In this document: piece by piece, positions 9,016-19,749 of the stretch
Layout of the letters: every line of letters begins with the position of its first letter
Numbering within the stretch: the first letter of the stretch is position 1
Notes under the pieces: model-generated
What the model was told of the DNA's origin: nothing
Seen by the model: only the letters and a program-made list of their open reading frames with translations
Databases searched by the model: none
NCBI GenBank assembly: GCA_017519185.1
Contig: JAFWSX010000001.1
Location: forward strand, 1-64,000
Length of the DNA: 64,000 nucleotides
Direction of reading: 5' to 3'
Source: Bacteroidales bacterium
Lineage (GTDB): Bacteria > Bacteroidota > Bacteroidia > Bacteroidales > UBA932
Made by a program: the position numbers and the translations under genes

Positions 9016-9729
9016 ATGGCAAAGAAACATCTGCTCGGTCCGTTCGACTGGTTCCTGCTCATTGGAATCGTAGCCTGCAACATCGTCAACTCGATAATGT
9101 CAAACAGCTTCGACATCATCGGCACGATATCGTCGATAGCCGGAATAGTCTGTGTTGTGCTCTGCGTCAACGGCAGCATAACCAACTACCTGTTCGGCCT
9201 GATCAATGTTACTCTCTACGCATACATCTGCTACAAATCGCAGCTGTGGGGTGCGGCAGCGCTCAACGGCCTGTACTACACTCCGATGCAGTTCATCGGC
9301 TTCTTCCAGTGGCGCAAGAGGCTTCAAAGCGGTCAGAGCACGATTGTGGTGCCGCGCAAGATGGGCACCAAGGGCCGCATATGGACCACGGTGATCTGCG
9401 CTGCATCGATTGTCGTATGCTCGCTGATACTGATGAAATTCGGCGACGCCAAACCGTGGCAGGACGGTGCCAGCACAATGCTCTGCGTAGTCGCAATGGT
9501 ACTGATGGTGAAAGCCTATATGGAGCAGTGGGTTCCCTGGAACCTCTCCAACGCGCTGTTCCTGGCTATGTGGGTAGCCCTGTTAATCAAGGGTGAGCCT
9601 CACTCAGGCCCGATGGTGATTATGTGGGCCTTCTACCTCATCAATTCCATCAGAGGATGGATCGAATGGAAAAAGATGGTCGACAAGCAGGAGGCTGAAG
9701 AGGCTACCGGGCAGCCAGTGCAGAATTAA
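9016..9729 (+). CDS. pnuC: PnuC-family vitamin/nucleoside transporter
   Basis: Inner-membrane facilitator of 237 aa with about seven hydrophobic segments. The conserved core is visible at roughly residues 57-101: NYLFGLINVTLYAYICYKSQ, LNGLYYTPMQ and IGFFQWRKR. PnuC proteins import nicotinamide riboside; close relatives import thiamine (PnuT) or riboflavin (PnuX), and the substrate here cannot be told from sequence by eye. I see no riboswitch upstream because the gene sits 12 nt after the metalloprotease-like gene. Its last 26 nt overlap the 3' end of the convergent thioredoxin-like lipoprotein gene. Confidence 0.88.
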   Translation: MAKKHLLGPFDWFLLIGIVACNIVNSIMSNSFDIIGTISSIAGIVCVVLCVNGSITNYLFGLINVTLYAYICYKSQLWGAAALNGLYYTPMQFIGFFQWRKRLQSGQSTIVVPRKMGTKGRIWTTVICAASIVVCSLILMKFGDAKPWQDGASTMLCVVAMVLMVKAYMEQWVPWNLSNALFLAMWVALLIKGEPHSGPMVIMWAFYLINSIRGWIEWKKMVDKQEAEEATGQPVQN

Positions 9730-10657
9730 GGTAATTGACCAGTATCACGGGGTCTACATCTTTGAAGACCACGTTCTTCGCTTCGTCAAGCACATAGAGG
9801 GACGGTATCGCACGCAGGTTGTAGAGCCCGCCTGCGACATCGAGCGCACCGTTGTAGCCGTTGTACCAGTTTTTCGGATAGATCGGGGCATAGCTGCGCC
9901 ATTCGTCAAGGTCGGCGTCGGGATAGACGTTGACAATGGCCAGTTTGCCTGCAGCTATGAGGCCTTCAAGTCCTTCCATAGCACGAAGCTGGTCGATGAC
10001 GGCCTTGCAGTTTTCGCAACCTGGATTTGAGAACAGCAGGACAATGATGTCAGCCTTGATGTCATAGAGGCGCATCTGCCTGCCGTTGAGCTGTGTGAAG
10101 CCGAAATCCGCAGCAGGAGTGCCGAGGCGGTTCAGCTTGAGTCTTGACAAAAGAGCCTCGGCGTCTGCCTTCTCTTCATCTGTTGTGAATTTAGACGATA
10201 CCTTTGCTTCTTCCACCGGTATGTACATCTCCTCGTTGCGGATTATGGACTGGGGGTCATAAAGCATCAAGTCGCTGATTGAAAGCACGGACTCCCAGAC
10301 CTTGCCGTCAGGATAAGCAGCTTCCATCTTTTCTGCCTCGGCCATAAGATATTTCTGCGCTTCGAGACCTTTCTGGACATCCGCCGTCATAAGCATCGTC
10401 GCATAGTTCGTGAAAGCTGCCTGGAAGGCATCTCTGGTCACTCCGCCGATGAGGGACGTGTCCTTGGAGTATACCCTGTCCTCGGCGAAGAATGGTTGCC
10501 AGTAATGAGTTACGAGGTAGTTTTGAATGTCCGGACCGGATGTCATCATAGTGGGAACCTTTGGCATCGGGAATGGCTGCGGACCCGGGTCTTTCTCCTT
10601 GCAGGAAGAGGCAAGGGCCAGCACCAGGGCTATGGTAAGGGGAATGCGGAGTCTCAT
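9704..10657 (-). CDS. DUF5106/thioredoxin-like periplasmic lipoprotein
   Basis: 317 aa. A lipoprotein signal ends LASSC (Cys19). The middle part resembles the DUF5106 domain found before thioredoxin folds in Bacteroidota. The C-terminal part has a thioredoxin-like fold with a Cys-x-x-Cys motif (NPGCENCKAV, about residue 215) after a hydrophobic strand (IIVLLFSNPG), and a later cis-Pro-type segment (LRAIPSLYVLD). It probably acts as a membrane-anchored thiol-disulfide protein in the periplasm. It converges on the PnuC-family gene and overlaps its last 26 nt. Confidence 0.82.
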   Translation of the reverse strand: MRLRIPLTIALVLALASSCKEKDPGPQPFPMPKVPTMMTSGPDIQNYLVTHYWQPFFAEDRVYSKDTSLIGGVTRDAFQAAFTNYATMLMTADVQKGLEAQKYLMAEAEKMEAAYPDGKVWESVLSISDLMLYDPQSIIRNEEMYIPVEEAKVSSKFTTDEEKADAEALLSRLKLNRLGTPAADFGFTQLNGRQMRLYDIKADIIVLLFSNPGCENCKAVIDQLRAMEGLEGLIAAGKLAIVNVYPDADLDEWRSYAPIYPKNWYNGYNGALDVAGGLYNLRAIPSLYVLDEAKNVVFKDVDPVILVNYLNSALAAR

Positions 10658-10675
10658 TAATCGAGGGTTTTAGAC

Positions 10676-10683
10676 CAAATTTA
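10676..10683 (-). promoter_or_regulatory. -7 promoter box for the thioredoxin-like lipoprotein
   Basis: TAAATTTG on the minus strand, 18 nt before the ATG at 10657. Confidence 0.5.
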
Positions 10684-10693
10684 AATAATTTGC

Positions 10694-10701
10694 TATATTT
10701 G
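10694..10701 (+). promoter_or_regulatory. -7 promoter box for the small outer-membrane protein
   Basis: TATATTTG on the plus strand, 32 nt before the ATG at 10734; divergent from the box at 10676-10683. Confidence 0.6.
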
Positions 10702-10733
10702 CAGCGAAATTTAACACACAAAACAATTACAAA

Positions 10734-11204
10734 ATGAAGAAATTCTTTATCGCAATTGCTGTAATGTTCCTTTCATTCACAGCAGCTCAGGCTCAGCCTT
10801 ACAATGCAGCTATCGGTCTTGAAGGTGGTTATCCCGGTAACCTCGGTCTGACTTACAAGCAGTTCGTTGGTGCTTCAAACTTCTTTGATTATAAAGCCAA
10901 TCTGTCTCTCAGCAGCGAGCATCTGACTCTTTATGTTACCGACACCTTTGATTGGAACGTTCCTATCGCCGGTGGTTTCCAGTTCTTCTATGGTCTTGGT
11001 GGTGGCGTTGGTGCTACTTTCGCTTCATCAACTTTCTTCCGTGCTGCAGTTTTCGGAAACATTGGTTTTGAATACGCATTCAGCGCTATTCCGTTTGCTC
11101 TGTCAATCGACTACAACCCTGGTTTCTATATGCACTTCGGCAATGGTTTCCACGGAGACTTTGGTTACACAGATGCCAACATCGGTCTGAAGTTCACCTT
11201 CTAA
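10734..11204 (+). CDS. Small outer-membrane beta-barrel-like protein
   Basis: 156 aa with a signal peptide (MKKFFIAIAVMFLSFTAAQAQ, cleaved near residue 21). The mature part is made of short alternating strands rich in Gly, Phe and Tyr and ends IGLKFTF, the terminal-Phe signature of outer-membrane barrels. Codons are T-ending more often than in neighbours (CTT, GGT, GTT), which can accompany high expression. It is a single-gene unit with its own promoter box and a terminator at 11229-11257. Specific function unknown. Confidence 0.75.
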   Translation: MKKFFIAIAVMFLSFTAAQAQPYNAAIGLEGGYPGNLGLTYKQFVGASNFFDYKANLSLSSEHLTLYVTDTFDWNVPIAGGFQFFYGLGGGVGATFASSTFFRAAVFGNIGFEYAFSAIPFALSIDYNPGFYMHFGNGFHGDFGYTDANIGLKFTF

Positions 11205-11228
11205 TTCCGAGAAGCAATACAAATAAAG

Positions 11229-11257
11229 AAGGCTGGCCATCACGGTCAGCCTTTTTT
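11229..11257 (+). terminator. Rho-independent terminator of the small outer-membrane protein gene
   Basis: Stem AAGGCTG/CAGCCTT followed by a run of six T. Confidence 0.85.
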
Positions 11258-11272
11258 GTACCCGGTGCGGAC

Positions 11273-11308
11273 AAAAAAAACAGGCTGGCGGGAAGCGTCA
11301 GCCTGTTT
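11273..11308 (-). terminator. Rho-independent terminator of groEL
   Basis: Stem AAACAGGCTG/CAGCCTGTTT. On the minus strand a run of eight T follows, so it terminates the groES-groEL transcript. Confidence 0.85.
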
Positions 11309-11331
11309 CTCAGATGTGTGCCAGATATGGA

Positions 11332-12957
<1,626 letters not shown>

Positions 12958-12970
12958 TTACTTTTAAAAA

Positions 12971-13243
12971 TTAACAAACGATTGCAACGACGTCGCTCTG
13001 ACGCATGATCAGATAGCTCTTGCCGTCGGCAGAAATTTCAGTGCCAGCGTATTTGCCGTAAAGAACGGTGTCACCCACCTTGAGCTCCATAGGCTCATCC
13101 TTGGTACCGTTGCCAACTGCAACGACAGTTCCTTCCTGGGGTTTCTCTTTTGCGGTGTCAGGGATATACAATCCGCTCGCTGTCTTGGTCATGGCTTCCT
13201 TGGGCTCGACCAGCACTCTGTCTGCTAAAGGTTTAATGTTCAT
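12971..13243 (-). CDS. groES: Co-chaperonin GroES
   Basis: 90 aa, the lid of the GroEL chamber. The ATG at 13243 gives [14 protein letters not shown], the standard start; the mobile loop region ([16 protein letters not shown]) and the C-terminal strand ([13 protein letters not shown]) are visible. First gene of the groES-groEL operon, with a 6+1+6 palindrome at 13321-13333 and a near-consensus promoter box upstream. Confidence 0.97.
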   Translation of the reverse strand: MNIKPLADRVLVEPKEAMTKTASGLYIPDTAKEKPQEGTVVAVGNGTKDEPMELKVGDTVLYGKYAGTEISADGKSYLIMRQSDVVAIVC

Positions 13244-13293
13244 AGTTGTGTATTTTTTAATATTTGTTGTTTTCTTACCGAGGCCGGAATACG

Positions 13294-13301
13294 GCAAATT
13301 A
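13294..13301 (-). promoter_or_regulatory. Possible -7 promoter box for groES
   Basis: TTAATTTG on the minus strand is one base from the TAnnTTTG consensus and lies about 50 nt before the groES ATG. Confidence 0.4.
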
Positions 13302-13320
13302 AATGCCATCTGCACCAATC

Positions 13321-13333
13321 TGCCAAATTGGCA
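13321..13333. promoter_or_regulatory. 13-bp palindrome upstream of groES
   Basis: TGCCAA-A-TTGGCA is a perfect inverted repeat with a 1-nt centre. It ends next to the stop codon of the permease gene and lies about 20 bp upstream of the putative groES promoter box. It does not match the CIRCE element (TTAGCACTC-N9-GAGTGCTAA). It could be an operator; function is not shown. Confidence 0.4.
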
Positions 13334-14548
13334 CTACTTGATGCCACTTTTGACCGGCAGCTGTGCCATAATAGCACCGATGGCGGCCACTATCACGAAC
13401 ACCAGCGTCACGTCAGCCCAATGCACTTTCACGGGATATGCATCCACCACGAAATTGCCCGGCAGTTTGACGATGCCATAGTGCGCCTGGATGAAGCATA
13501 TCAGCAGGCCGAGGGCTATGCCGATGACTATGCCCAGCAGTGAAATCAGCCATCCCTCCAGGCGGAATATATGGCGTATCTGCTTGTTTGTAGCACCCAT
13601 CGAATGCAGTATTGCTATATCTTCTTTTTTGTCGATGATGAGCATCGAGAGCGAGCCCAGCGCATTGCAGGAGATGATAAGCATCACGAACAGAAGGATG
13701 AAATAGACTGCAAGCTTCTCGTAGCGCATCACCTTGTAGAGACTCTCGTTCTGCTGATAGCGGTTGCGCACCACGAAATCATTTCCTAGAAGCTTTGCAA
13801 TATTCCTTTGTACTGCACCGGTCACCACACCGTCAGACCTGAGGGCTTCAGGCTCAAAACGCAGTTCGACACAACTTATCTCATCGTGTTCAGTAAGCCG
13901 GCCCAGCACCTCTCGAGGCATAAAAACATATTTTCCGTCGAAACTGTCGTCAACCGAAAGGATGCCGGCGGGGAAAAGCTTCTCGGTCTTGAGAACGGAT
14001 TCCGGGTGGAAAATGTTCAAGGTATCGTGCATCGACGGATAGATGGCCGAGAGCGGCGTAAGGAAACCGAGCCGGACCGCCAGCTGCCCTGAAATCTTGG
14101 CAGCAAGCACCATCCTGGGCGATTCTCCCTCCCAGACTCTGAACTCTCCGCCTGTGATGTATTTGTCGAGTCCAGATTCCTTGCCATAGAGACTGTCGAC
14201 TCCGCGCGCAGTCACTACGGCATTGTTGTCGCCGTACATCAGGAATATGTTCTCCTCAAGTATCTCGCTGAAGCTGGCGACAGACGGATCGCTGCGCAGC
14301 TGGCTGAAAGCCTCTCCTTCCGCAGAAAAGGTCTTGCCTTTGGCGGGGGTTATCAGCAGATCGGGACTGGTTGAATCGTACAGTTCCTTCACCAACGTGT
14401 CGAAACCGTTGTAGATTGAAAGGATTATCACAAGCGAAGCGCATCCGATTGCGATGCCGGCCGCAGATATAATCGAGATAATGTTGATGACGTTATGCGA
14501 CTTCCGCGCAAAAAGATACCGCTTTGCTATGAAGAAATCTGGCTTCAT
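13334..14548 (-). CDS. FtsX-like ABC transporter permease (LolC/LolE type)
   Basis: 404 aa inner-membrane permease. An N-terminal membrane segment (VINIISIISAAGIAIGCASL, about residues 19-38) is followed by a periplasmic domain of about 220 residues and three C-terminal membrane segments (about residues 275-390), the MacB/FtsX layout. The start FFIAKRYLFARKS resembles LolC/LolE, which extract lipoproteins from the inner membrane. No ATPase gene is next to it, so its partner must be elsewhere. It follows rbfA by 22 nt at the end of the DUF2723-tyrS-rbfA operon. Confidence 0.88.
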   Translation of the reverse strand: MKPDFFIAKRYLFARKSHNVINIISIISAAGIAIGCASLVIILSIYNGFDTLVKELYDSTSPDLLITPAKGKTFSAEGEAFSQLRSDPSVASFSEILEENIFLMYGDNNAVVTARGVDSLYGKESGLDKYITGGEFRVWEGESPRMVLAAKISGQLAVRLGFLTPLSAIYPSMHDTLNIFHPESVLKTEKLFPAGILSVDDSFDGKYVFMPREVLGRLTEHDEISCVELRFEPEALRSDGVVTGAVQRNIAKLLGNDFVVRNRYQQNESLYKVMRYEKLAVYFILLFVMLIISCNALGSLSMLIIDKKEDIAILHSMGATNKQIRHIFRLEGWLISLLGIVIGIALGLLICFIQAHYGIVKLPGNFVVDAYPVKVHWADVTLVFVIVAAIGAIMAQLPVKSGIK

Positions 14549-14570
14549 CCGGTCGTCTTTGCTCGTGCAC

Positions 14571-14918
14571 CTACAGTTTCAGAAGCTCATCTATATGCTC
14601 CACATAATCCAGCGAGTCGTCCACGTAGAAAGTCAGCTCGGGGACGATGCGCAGCTGCTTTGCCACACGGCGGCCGAGCTCTCCTCGCAGTGAACCCGAC
14701 ATCTGCGCGATGGTCTGCATCACGCCTTCCGTCTTGCTCGAAGGAAATATGCTCAGATAGACCTTGGCTACGGCCAGGTCGGAACTTATCTTGACGCCGC
14801 TGACAGTTACAAGGGCGCCGTCGAACGCAGCCATACCCTTGGCGCGGATGATCTCCGCCATGTCGCGCTTGATCTGGCCGGCTACTTTGAGTTGCCTGGT
14901 GCTTTCACTGCCTTCCAT
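14571..14918 (-). CDS. rbfA: Ribosome-binding factor A
   Basis: 115 aa KH-like factor needed for late 30S subunit maturation (16S rRNA 5' end). Recognisable: STRQLKVAGQIKRDMAEII at the N-terminus, the strand VTVSGVKISSDLAVAKVYLS, and RIVPELTFYVDDSLDYVEHI at the C-terminus. Lies between tyrS (18 nt upstream) and the permease gene (22 nt downstream). Confidence 0.95.
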   Translation of the reverse strand: MEGSESTRQLKVAGQIKRDMAEIIRAKGMAAFDGALVTVSGVKISSDLAVAKVYLSIFPSSKTEGVMQTIAQMSGSLRGELGRRVAKQLRIVPELTFYVDDSLDYVEHIDELLKL

Positions 14919-14936
14919 AGTTCAAATTAGTTTTTA

Positions 14937-16226
14937 CTATTCGAATTTGAGGATATAGTAGTTCTTCTTTCCTTTCTGCACAAGAATATATTTGCCATTG
15001 AGCAGCAGGTCTGCCGGCATCACGGCATTGATGTCTGTGACTTTCTCTTTGTTGACAGACAATCCGCCGCCCTGGATCATCTTGCGGCATTCACCCTTTG
15101 AAGGGAAAACATCGGTTGCAACAGCCAGCATGTCAATCACAGGGCTGCCGAGCTGCGCCTTGTCGAGAGCATATTGCGGCACTCCGTCGAACACGCTGAG
15201 GAAGGTCTGCTCGTCGAGATTGTGAAGAACCTGCGAGGTGGCGTTGCCGAACAGCACGCCTGAAGCCTCAACTGCCTTGTCATATTCCTGCTGGCCATGG
15301 ACCATCACTGTAATCTCGCGCGCCAGGGCCTTCTGCAGCGGACGCAGGTGCGGAGCCTGCTCCTGCTCTGCCACGAGAGCAGCGATCTGCTCCTGGTCGA
15401 GCATAGTGAATATCTTGATGTACTTCTTGGCGTCCTCGTCGCTGACGTTCAGCCAGAACTGGTAGAAGGTGTAGGGAGAAGTGCGGGCTGGATCAAGCCA
15501 GACATTGCCTTTCTCAGTCTTTCCGAACTTGCCGCCGTCAGCCTTCGTAATAAGGGGACAGGTCATTGCAAAAGCCTCTCCGCCAAGTTTGCGACGGATG
15601 AGTTCGGTTCCGGTGGTGATGTTGCCCCACTGGTCGCTGCCGCCCATCTGCAGCTTGCAGTTTTCGTGCTCGTAGAGATACATAAAGTCATATCCCTGCA
15701 CCAGCTGGTATGAGAACTCAGTGAAAGACATTCCTTCGCGCTCCTCGCCGTTCAGACGCTTCTTCACGGAATCCTTGCTCATCATATAGTTCACGGTTAT
15801 GTGCTTGCCGATGTCGCGGATGAAATCGAGGAAGCTGAAATCCTTCATCCAGTCATAGTTGTTTACCATTATGGCGGCGTTGGGAGCGTCACTGTCGAAG
15901 TCGAGGAAGCGGGAGAGCTGCTTCTTGATGCACTCCTGGTTGTGGCGCAGCGTCTCCTGGTCGAGCAGGTTGCGCTCTGCAGACTTCATCGACGGGTCGC
16001 CGATCATTCCGGTAGCACCGCCAACCAGTGCGACAGGCCTGTGGCCGCAGTTTTGAAGATGCTTGAGCATCATCACTCCTACAAGGTGACCTATATGCAG
16101 CGAGTCTGCCGTAGGGTCGATGCCCAGGTAGGCAGATACCATTTCCTTATTCAACAATTCTTCGGTACCCGGCATCATGTCATACACCATGCCGCGCCAT
16201 TGAAGTTCCTTCACGAAATTCTTCAT
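14937..16226 (-). CDS. tyrS: Tyrosyl-tRNA synthetase
   Basis: Class I aminoacyl-tRNA synthetase of 429 aa that charges tRNA-Tyr. The HIGH signature is present as HIGHLVG (about residue 42) and the KMSKS loop is KFGKT (about residue 233), as in the bacterial TyrRS group. A C-terminal S4-like RNA-binding domain (residues about 365-429) contains [11 protein letters not shown]. Starts 12 nt after the DUF2723 gene stop. Confidence 0.97.
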   Translation of the reverse strand: MKNFVKELQWRGMVYDMMPGTEELLNKEMVSAYLGIDPTADSLHIGHLVGVMMLKHLQNCGHRPVALVGGATGMIGDPSMKSAERNLLDQETLRHNQECIKKQLSRFLDFDSDAPNAAIMVNNYDWMKDFSFLDFIRDIGKHITVNYMMSKDSVKKRLNGEEREGMSFTEFSYQLVQGYDFMYLYEHENCKLQMGGSDQWGNITTGTELIRRKLGGEAFAMTCPLITKADGGKFGKTEKGNVWLDPARTSPYTFYQFWLNVSDEDAKKYIKIFTMLDQEQIAALVAEQEQAPHLRPLQKALAREITVMVHGQQEYDKAVEASGVLFGNATSQVLHNLDEQTFLSVFDGVPQYALDKAQLGSPVIDMLAVATDVFPSKGECRKMIQGGGLSVNKEKVTDINAVMPADLLLNGKYILVQKGKKNYYILKFE

Positions 16227-16238
16227 CTTTCTCTTGTG

Positions 16239-19200
16239 TTATAAAGACTTTACTTTTTCGAGCAACTCCTCTGCAAATTCATCCTGTCCGTATGTCTTCA
16301 TAATGGAGTTGACGTAATATATGTACTGTAAATTTGTTTTCACTTTTGCTTCGTCCAGCATGCCGCTCTCGCTGGGCCAGCCTTGTCCGTAGTACTTCGC
16401 AACTTTGGCCGTCTCGTCTACGAAAGCTTCACTGATGGCCTTTGCCTTCTCTATCTCTGAGCACTGGAGGTAAAGCTCGATGATATTGATCATGCTGTAT
16501 TCGTTGATACTCTGAAGCATCGAGATGTTGTAGGGGAAATTCTTCTGCGGAACAACCTCAATACATTTGTCGAGCAACTGGACGGCTTTGTCGCGCTCCC
16601 CTGCAGCCAGCAGCGCTTCTGCAGTATTTACGAACTGAGTCCTGAGAGGACATACGGCAAGGAAGGTATAGAGGTTCTGATAGTCCACGTGGAAGTCCTT
16701 GCCGAACGAGTCATAACGGAAGACGTTCATCATACGGTCATACATCAGGTCCGTATCGATCGACCCTGCCGTATCGAGAGTCTGGCAGTCGAGCGGGACA
16801 AGTTTATATGCGAAGCCGTCGTCACGCAGGTATCTGGCGTTCTTGATGCTTCCCTCGCCGCTTGAGCTTACGTAGTAAATGGGACGGTCCCACTGGTAAT
16901 TGCTCAGAATGTCGAGGATGATCAGTTCGCTCTTGTCGACTGCGTTTCCGTCGATGCTGAACTCGATGTAATCGAGTATCTTGTCGTAGTGCTTCTCGTC
17001 TACTATGTGATATTTTATGACATTCTCCTTGTTGACGGGTATGCGAACGGTCTTCGACACGAGGATACCGTCATTGGTACCTTCCTGACGATATTTGGGA
17101 TCCTTGAAGATATCCATCACGAACTTGAGGTCGACGGTGCCCTGAAGAGCTTCGACGATCGGAACATAGTCATTGGTACCGTAGAGGTAATCTATCCTCG
17201 GCAGGCTGATGGGCAGCGGTTCAGACTCGTACATCTTGCATTTCATCTGGTCGATATACCAGTCCATTCCGAGCAGGGAGGTGTTCATCACCCTTACGTC
17301 GGTGCGCACTCCCTCAACCTCCTGTGCATACCACAGAGGGAAGGTGTCGTTGTCGCCGTGGGTTATTATGATGGCGTTCTGTTCGCAGCTGTTCAGATAG
17401 TTGTAGGCAACGTCGCGGGCCGTGTAACGGTTGCTGCGGTCGTGGTCATCCCAGTTCTGGCAGCCCATAAGCACGGACACTGCAAGGCAGAGTGCGGTGG
17501 CGACAGAAGCTGACACAAGCGCCTTGCCGCCGGCCTTCTCCTCATCAGGTTTCAGGATCTTGTCGAGAAGGTCCTTAAGCCACATCACCGCAAGGCCGAT
17601 CCAGATGGTGAAAACATAGAACGACCCGGCATAGGCATAATCCCTCTCGCGCACCTGGTAAGGAGGCTGGTTGAGGTAGAGAATGATGGCTATGCCTGTG
17701 AGGAAGAACAGCAGGAAATTGATCCAGCAGCCGCGGCCGTCCCTGTTGAGCTGGAAGAAGAAGCCTATCAGGCCAAGCAGCAGCGGCAGGAAGAAGTAGT
17801 GGTTCTTCGATTCGTTGTGGGCAAGATAGTCGGGAAGCACTTCCTGGTTGCCAAGGCGCGCCTCATCGATGAAGCGGATGCCGCTTTCCCAGTTGCCGTT
17901 GGTCACATCTCCGGGAATCTGGCCGTGGAAGTCATTCTGACGGCCAACGAAATTCCAGAAGAAATAGCGGAAATACATATAATTCAGCTGATAGTCGAAG
18001 AAGAAACGCAGGTTGTCCTTGAAGTAGGGCATCTGGTTGTTCTTCCACTCGCCGCTGGACATCTTCACCTTGCCGGTCTTGAACTTGCCGTTGGTGTAGG
18101 TATCATAGAAAGTCTTGTGTGCCGGGCTCTGTGTGCTCCACATACGCGGGAAGATGGTCTTGGCACCTGCAGGGTACTTGGCAGACAGCGGGCTGTCCGT
18201 CTCGATGTAGCGGTCTCCGAGCTGCGTGTAGTATGTGTCCTCCTTGGCCTCTATGGCAGAAGTGTACTGCTCGCCGTAGATAAGCGGAGCCGAACCGAAC
18301 TGTTCGCGGCTGAGATAGCGGATGAGCGTATAGGGGTTGTTGGGATCGTACTCGTTGGTAGGAGTCCCTGCAGAGGCCCTGATGAGCACTATCGCGAAAG
18401 TCGAGTAGCCGATGATGATAGCAGTCAGGCCGAGGACTATGGTGTGTGCCAGAACGCGGTTTTTCTTGCGGAAACGGGCCAGCAGGAAGAAGCAAACCAC
18501 GAAGATCAGCAACATCATGAATGTAGTGCCGACATTGAACGGCAGGCCGAAACCGTTGACGAACAGACGGTCGGTAACCGCAAGAAGTTTGGGAAGCAGC
18601 GGCACGATGCCATAGAGCACCACGGCCACCAGCACGCCTCCAAGGCAGAGGATGAGGAATGATTTCCAGAGAGAAACTTTGTCGTTTTCGTGCCTCTTGT
18701 AGTAAATGATGAAGGCGATGACAGGGATTACAAGCAGGTTCAGCAGATGGACGCCGATGGACAAACCTGTAAGGAAGCAGATCAGTATGATCCAGCGGTT
18801 GGCGTAAGCCTGGTCAGCTTCTTCCTCCCATTTGAGGATTGCCCAGAAAACTATGGCCGTGAGCATTGACGACATCGCATAGACCTCACCTTCCACGGCG
18901 CTGAACCAGAAAGTATCGGAGAAACAGTATGCCAACGCACCTACCACTCCGGCTCCCCATACTGCAATGGCGTTGCCAAGATTGAGCTTGCGGCCCCTGA
19001 CCTCTATGATTCTGCGGCCGAAATGCACTATCGTCAGGTAAAGGAAGAAAATCGTGAATGCACTGCAAAGCGCACTGAAGCAGTTGACAGCTGCTGCTGC
19101 ATGTTCAGGACCCGTGAACATTGTGAACATATGCGCGAAGAGCTGGAACACGGGATTTCCGGGAGCGTGGCCAACTTCCAGCTTATATGAAGAGGCGATG

Positions 19201-19322
19201 AACTCTCCGCAGTCCCAGAAACTTACAGTAGGCTCAATGGTGGCCAGATACACGAAACTTGAGAATGCCAGAACAACTGTTGCAATGATTCTGTTTATCT
19301 TGATGAACTTCCTTTTCTCCAT
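16239..19322 (-). CDS. DUF2723 membrane protein, glycosyltransferase-like
   Basis: 1027 aa. The N-terminal half has about 10-12 membrane segments with the DUF2723 signature FWDCGEFIASSYKLEVGHAP (about residues 38-57), whose acidic residue in a periplasmic loop is typical of GT-C/PMT-like glycosyltransferases. Residues about 650-1027 are soluble, with helical repeats near the end. In Bacteroidota this family is common, and I infer but cannot show a role in transferring lipid-linked sugar. The ATG at 19322 is preferred to one at 19349 because the promoter box at 19347-19354 overlaps the latter. First gene of the tyrS-rbfA operon. Confidence 0.85.
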   Translation of the reverse strand: MEKRKFIKINRIIATVVLAFSSFVYLATIEPTVSFWDCGEFIASSYKLEVGHAPGNPVFQLFAHMFTMFTGPEHAAAAVNCFSALCSAFTIFFLYLTIVHFGRRIIEVRGRKLNLGNAIAVWGAGVVGALAYCFSDTFWFSAVEGEVYAMSSMLTAIVFWAILKWEEEADQAYANRWIILICFLTGLSIGVHLLNLLVIPVIAFIIYYKRHENDKVSLWKSFLILCLGGVLVAVVLYGIVPLLPKLLAVTDRLFVNGFGLPFNVGTTFMMLLIFVVCFFLLARFRKKNRVLAHTIVLGLTAIIIGYSTFAIVLIRASAGTPTNEYDPNNPYTLIRYLSREQFGSAPLIYGEQYTSAIEAKEDTYYTQLGDRYIETDSPLSAKYPAGAKTIFPRMWSTQSPAHKTFYDTYTNGKFKTGKVKMSSGEWKNNQMPYFKDNLRFFFDYQLNYMYFRYFFWNFVGRQNDFHGQIPGDVTNGNWESGIRFIDEARLGNQEVLPDYLAHNESKNHYFFLPLLLGLIGFFFQLNRDGRGCWINFLLFFLTGIAIILYLNQPPYQVRERDYAYAGSFYVFTIWIGLAVMWLKDLLDKILKPDEEKAGGKALVSASVATALCLAVSVLMGCQNWDDHDRSNRYTARDVAYNYLNSCEQNAIIITHGDNDTFPLWYAQEVEGVRTDVRVMNTSLLGMDWYIDQMKCKMYESEPLPISLPRIDYLYGTNDYVPIVEALQGTVDLKFVMDIFKDPKYRQEGTNDGILVSKTVRIPVNKENVIKYHIVDEKHYDKILDYIEFSIDGNAVDKSELIILDILSNYQWDRPIYYVSSSGEGSIKNARYLRDDGFAYKLVPLDCQTLDTAGSIDTDLMYDRMMNVFRYDSFGKDFHVDYQNLYTFLAVCPLRTQFVNTAEALLAAGERDKAVQLLDKCIEVVPQKNFPYNISMLQSINEYSMINIIELYLQCSEIEKAKAISEAFVDETAKVAKYYGQGWPSESGMLDEAKVKTNLQYIYYVNSIMKTYGQDEFAEELLEKVKSL

Positions 19323-19346
19323 ATCAGAAATGATTCCGTAAAACGG

Positions 19347-19354
19347 CAAATTTA
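19347..19354 (-). promoter_or_regulatory. -7 promoter box for the DUF2723-tyrS-rbfA operon
   Basis: TAAATTTG on the minus strand, 24 nt before the ATG at 19322. Confidence 0.55.
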
Positions 19355-19374
19355 GTAATTACTTTTTTTATACC

Positions 19375-19382
19375 TAACTTTG
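19375..19382 (+). promoter_or_regulatory. -7 promoter box for the SUI1-like gene
   Basis: TAACTTTG on the plus strand, 23 nt before the ATG at 19406. Confidence 0.6.
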
Positions 19383-19405
19383 TGTTCCTATATTAGGATT
19401 TGACC

Positions 19406-19744
19406 ATGCAAGACTGGAAAGACAGACTGGGCGTCGTGTATTCCACCAACCCTGATTTCAAATATGAAACCTCCACTGTGGAGGAGGCTGAGACCTTGCC
19501 TGCCGAGAAGCAGAAACTAATCGTGAGCATCGACCGCCGCGCACGCGCAGGGAAGCAGGTGACGCTCGTTTCCGGTTTTGTGGGAAGCAGTGACGACCTT
19601 GCTGCCCTTGCCAAGACGCTGAAGACGAAATGCGGTGTCGGCGGCAGCTCCAAGGATGGTGAGATCATAATCCAGGGTGACTGGAGAGACCGCATTGTGG
19701 CACTGCTCAAGAGTATGGGTTATAACGCCAAGAGGGGCAACTGA
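19406..19744 (+). CDS. SUI1/eIF1-like translation factor (YciH family)
   Basis: 112 aa. The SUI1 domain is in the second half: VSIDRRARAGKQVTLVSGF, then the CGVGGSSKDGEIIIQGD core that matches eIF1/YciH. It may affect start-codon fidelity, but its role in bacteria is unclear. The ATG at 19406 is preferred over an in-frame TTG at 19400. Starts a plus-strand run with DUF4271 and hemD-like genes; the next start is 5 nt after its stop. Confidence 0.92.
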   Translation: MQDWKDRLGVVYSTNPDFKYETSTVEEAETLPAEKQKLIVSIDRRARAGKQVTLVSGFVGSSDDLAALAKTLKTKCGVGGSSKDGEIIIQGDWRDRIVALLKSMGYNAKRGN

Positions 19745-19749
19745 CACCG

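Noticed and set aside
13320..13345. CIRCE element or sigma-54 promoter upstream of groES
   Set aside because: The palindrome sequence differs from CIRCE, and the TGGCAC-like word has the wrong spacing to a GC dinucleotide for sigma-54.
16684..16693. TCCACGTGGA core as a third parS site
   Set aside because: The outer arms do not match; only 12 of 16 positions agree with the consensus, and it lies in an unrelated coding region.
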